Shown here one piece after another: positions 49,963-51,636 of a stretch of DNA of 51,636 nt. Numbering within the stretch: the stretch's first letter is position 1; each line of letters begins with the position of its first letter. The position numbers were made by a program, and so were the translations under genes. Source of the stretch: Clostridiales bacterium (GTDB lineage: Bacteria; Bacillota; Clostridia; UBA1381); contig JAQXTR010000004.1 in assembly GCA_029219585.1 (NCBI GenBank), positions 1-51,636 of the forward strand, in the 5' to 3' direction. The notes beneath the pieces were generated by a model. It was not told where the DNA came from. It worked only from the letters and a program-made list of their open reading frames with translations, and made no database searches.

Positions 49963-51444
49963 ATGGACCAGCAGGACAGCTCAAGATTGAAGCAAATACT
50001 TAAAAACCGCAGAGATAAGCTTGCGGAATATGTTGACGCGGGCAAGGATCCGTTTCAGATTACGAAATTCGAGCGCGATAACAACGCTGAAAATATAAAG
50101 GACAACTATGCTGAATTTGAGGGCAAGGAGGTTACTATCGCCGGCAGACTTATGTCAAAGCGTAATATGGGTAAGGTAAGCTTTGGGCACCTTGCAGATC
50201 GCGACGGTCAAATTCAGGTGTTTGCCAAAAGAGATGAGATGGGAGACGATGAGTACGCGCGTTTCAAAAAGCTTGATATCGGTGATATAGTAGGCATAAC
50301 AGGCGCTGTATTCACAACGGAATCGGGTGAAATATCGGTAAGAGTTGCAAAGGCAACGCTTTTATCAAAGTCACTCCGTCCCTTGCCCGAGAAGTTCCAC
50401 GGACTCAGCGATACGGATACAAGATATCGTCAGAGATATGTTGACCTTATCATGAACAGCGAGGTTAAAAAGACATTTATTAACCGTTCGAAGATTATAG
50501 CTTCAATCAGAAGCTATCTTAATGAACGTGATTTCTTAGAGGTAGAAACACCTATGCTTGTTTCAAATGCCGGCGGAGCATCTGCAAGACCGTTTGAAAC
50601 ACATTTTAATGCCCTTGACGAGGATTTCAAGCTTCGTATATCACTTGAGCTTTATCTAAAGAGACTTATTGTAGGCGGTTTTGAGCGCGTATACGAAATA
50701 GGACGAGTATTCAGAAACGAGGGTCTTGATACACGCCATAATCCTGAATTTACTCTTATGGAGCTGTATCAGGCATACACGGATTATCATGGCATGATGG
50801 ATCTTACCGAAGACCTTTACCGTCATGTGGCACAGGATGTTCTCGGTACAACCACTATTACTTATAACGGTATAGAGATGGATTTAAGCAAGCCGTTTGA
50901 GCGTATAACAATGGTTGATGCCGTAAAGAAGTATTCAGGTGTGGACTTTAACGAAATTCATACGCTTGAAGAAGCCCGTGCGGTGGCAAAAGAGCATCAT
51001 ATTGAGTATGAGCAAAGACACAAGAAGGGTGATATTCTTAACCTGTTCTTTGAGGAATATGCCGAAGAGCATCTTATCCAGCCTACCTTTGTAATGGATC
51101 ATCCTATTGAGATTTCTCCTCTTACAAAGAAGAAGCCGGAAAATCCTGAATATGTTGAGCGTTTTGAGTTCTTCATGAACGGCTGGGAAATGGCAAACGC
51201 ATATTCGGAGCTCAACGACCCGATTGATCAGAGAGAGCGTTTTAAGGCGCAGGAGGAAGCACTTGCGCAGGGTGACGAGGAGGCCAACACAACTGATGAG
51301 GACTTCATGAATGCCCTTGAAATAGGTATGCCCCCTACAGGCGGTATCGGCTTCGGTATCGACCGTATGTGCATGCTCCTTACAGACTCGCCGGCAATAA
51401 GAGATGTGCTCTTGTTCCCCACAATGAAGCCGTTGGAGAAGTAA
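49963..51444 (+). CDS. lysS: lysyl-tRNA synthetase, class II
   Basis: 493 residues. Charges tRNA-Lys. The N-terminal OB-fold anticodon-binding domain (about 55-155) has VTIAGRLMSKRNMGKVSFGHLAD; the catalytic core has motif 2 FRNEGLDTRHNPEFTLMELYQAY and motif 3 GGIGFGIDRMCMLL, with LLFPTMKPL at the end. GGAAGGAG lies about ten bases before the ATG. The usual neighbour greA is not upstream. Full length, no anomaly. Confidence 0.98.
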   Translation: MDQQDSSRLKQILKNRRDKLAEYVDAGKDPFQITKFERDNNAENIKDNYAEFEGKEVTIAGRLMSKRNMGKVSFGHLADRDGQIQVFAKRDEMGDDEYARFKKLDIGDIVGITGAVFTTESGEISVRVAKATLLSKSLRPLPEKFHGLSDTDTRYRQRYVDLIMNSEVKKTFINRSKIIASIRSYLNERDFLEVETPMLVSNAGGASARPFETHFNALDEDFKLRISLELYLKRLIVGGFERVYEIGRVFRNEGLDTRHNPEFTLMELYQAYTDYHGMMDLTEDLYRHVAQDVLGTTTITYNGIEMDLSKPFERITMVDAVKKYSGVDFNEIHTLEEARAVAKEHHIEYEQRHKKGDILNLFFEEYAEEHLIQPTFVMDHPIEISPLTKKKPENPEYVERFEFFMNGWEMANAYSELNDPIDQRERFKAQEEALAQGDEEANTTDEDFMNALEIGMPPTGGIGFGIDRMCMLLTDSPAIRDVLLFPTMKPLEK

Positions 51445-51472
51445 AAATCGAGAAAAGTCAGTATTTATGCGG

Positions 51473-51500
51473 GTTTTGGGACTTTTCAAAGTCCCAAAAC
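51473..51500 (+). terminator. hairpin after lysS
   Basis: A 13-bp perfect inverted repeat (GTTTTGGGACTTT / AAAGTCCCAAAAC) with a minimal loop, 28 bases after the stop; there is no T tract, so it may be a weak terminator or stabilising hairpin. Confidence 0.5.
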
Positions 51501-51538
51501 TACGCCATACTACGCCAATTTGTGCAGGAATTTGTGCA
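51501..51538. repeat. paired short direct repeats downstream of lysS
   Basis: TACGCCA occurs at 51501 and 51511; AATTTGTGCA occurs at 51517-51526 and 51529-51538, separated by GG. Such spaced direct repeats can be recombinase-binding sites, but no integrase is inside the window. Confidence 0.5.
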
Positions 51539-51559
51539 TTAAAAGGTAACAACGCTGAC

Positions 51560-51594
51560 AAAGAGTTGCAGATGTATAATTTGCAGCTCTTTTT
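51560..51594 (+). terminator. terminator at the right end
   Basis: Stem AAAGAGTTGCA/TGCAGCTCTTT with one G-U pair (51560-51570 with 51582-51592), then a T run. Confidence 0.75.
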
Positions 51595-51636
51595 GTATAC
51601 TTGTTATTCACTGCTCGTCAAGTGCAAACAATGTTG

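Noticed and set aside
50935-51561. A long minus-strand open frame overlapping the end of lysS.
   Set aside because: It is antisense to a conserved, full-length gene and has no recognisable protein motif or ribosome-binding site.

Overview
This window looks like a chromosomal segment of a Gram-positive, low-to-mid-GC anaerobe of class Clostridia, probably an uncultured gut lineage. The evidence is strong Shine-Dalgarno sites (AAGGAGG type), near-consensus TTGACA-N17-TATAAT promoters, a Firmicute LexA box before recA, HPr with both His15 and Ser46, a HutP-family protein, ThiI without a rhodanese domain beside a cysteine desulfurase, formate-THF ligase, a SigB/SigF/SigG-type sigma factor and an FMN riboswitch. 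The class is inferred from gene content; the genus cannot be named. No tRNA, rRNA, CRISPR array, prophage or intact insertion sequence was seen.

0-20.6 kb (all minus strand). One compact operon reads uvrC > pgeF > orphan solute-binding lipoprotein > BaiN-type flavoprotein > hutP-like > chorismate mutase-CMP kinase fusion > plsC > ispH (cut by the window edge). Before it come HPr and recA, each with its own promoter (recA with a LexA box), then a thiolation group (cysteine desulfurase > thiI > cinA C-domain), an NhaC antiporter and an EamA exporter. Next are tsaE > tsaB > rpiB behind fhs, then rsmD > coaD > a coiled-coil protein.

20.9-28.1 kb (plus). A small alarmone synthetase is translationally coupled to an OmpR response regulator and a histidine kinase, followed by DJ-1, fthC, tatD and rsmG. 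After a terminator comes a structured RNA leader and a ParB/Noc-like gene, then a short proB.

28.3-39.1 kb. An M18 aminopeptidase (minus), an OGG1-type glycosylase whose predicted transcript is leaderless, class II aldolase, a secreted stalk-domain protein, and an operon dxs > tlyA > ispE followed by three unrecognised envelope genes: two tandem TM-coiled-coil-beta-domain paralogues and a four-helix membrane protein with a cationic repeat tail. This trio is the best candidate for an undescribed system.

39.2-51.6 kb. A riboflavin operon ribD > ribE > ribBA > ribH (> small membrane protein) under an FMN riboswitch; a secreted subtilase; a sigma factor with a conserved membrane protein; pfs > luxS; a 59-residue small protein; a secreted GH73 glucosaminidase with Ig-like domains; and lysS, whose 3' flank carries short direct repeats.

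Most of the window is housekeeping (translation, repair, cofactors, isoprenoids). The points of interest are the unusual fusion, the structured leader before noc, the leaderless ogg, the stringent-response/two-component coupling and the three-gene envelope cluster.
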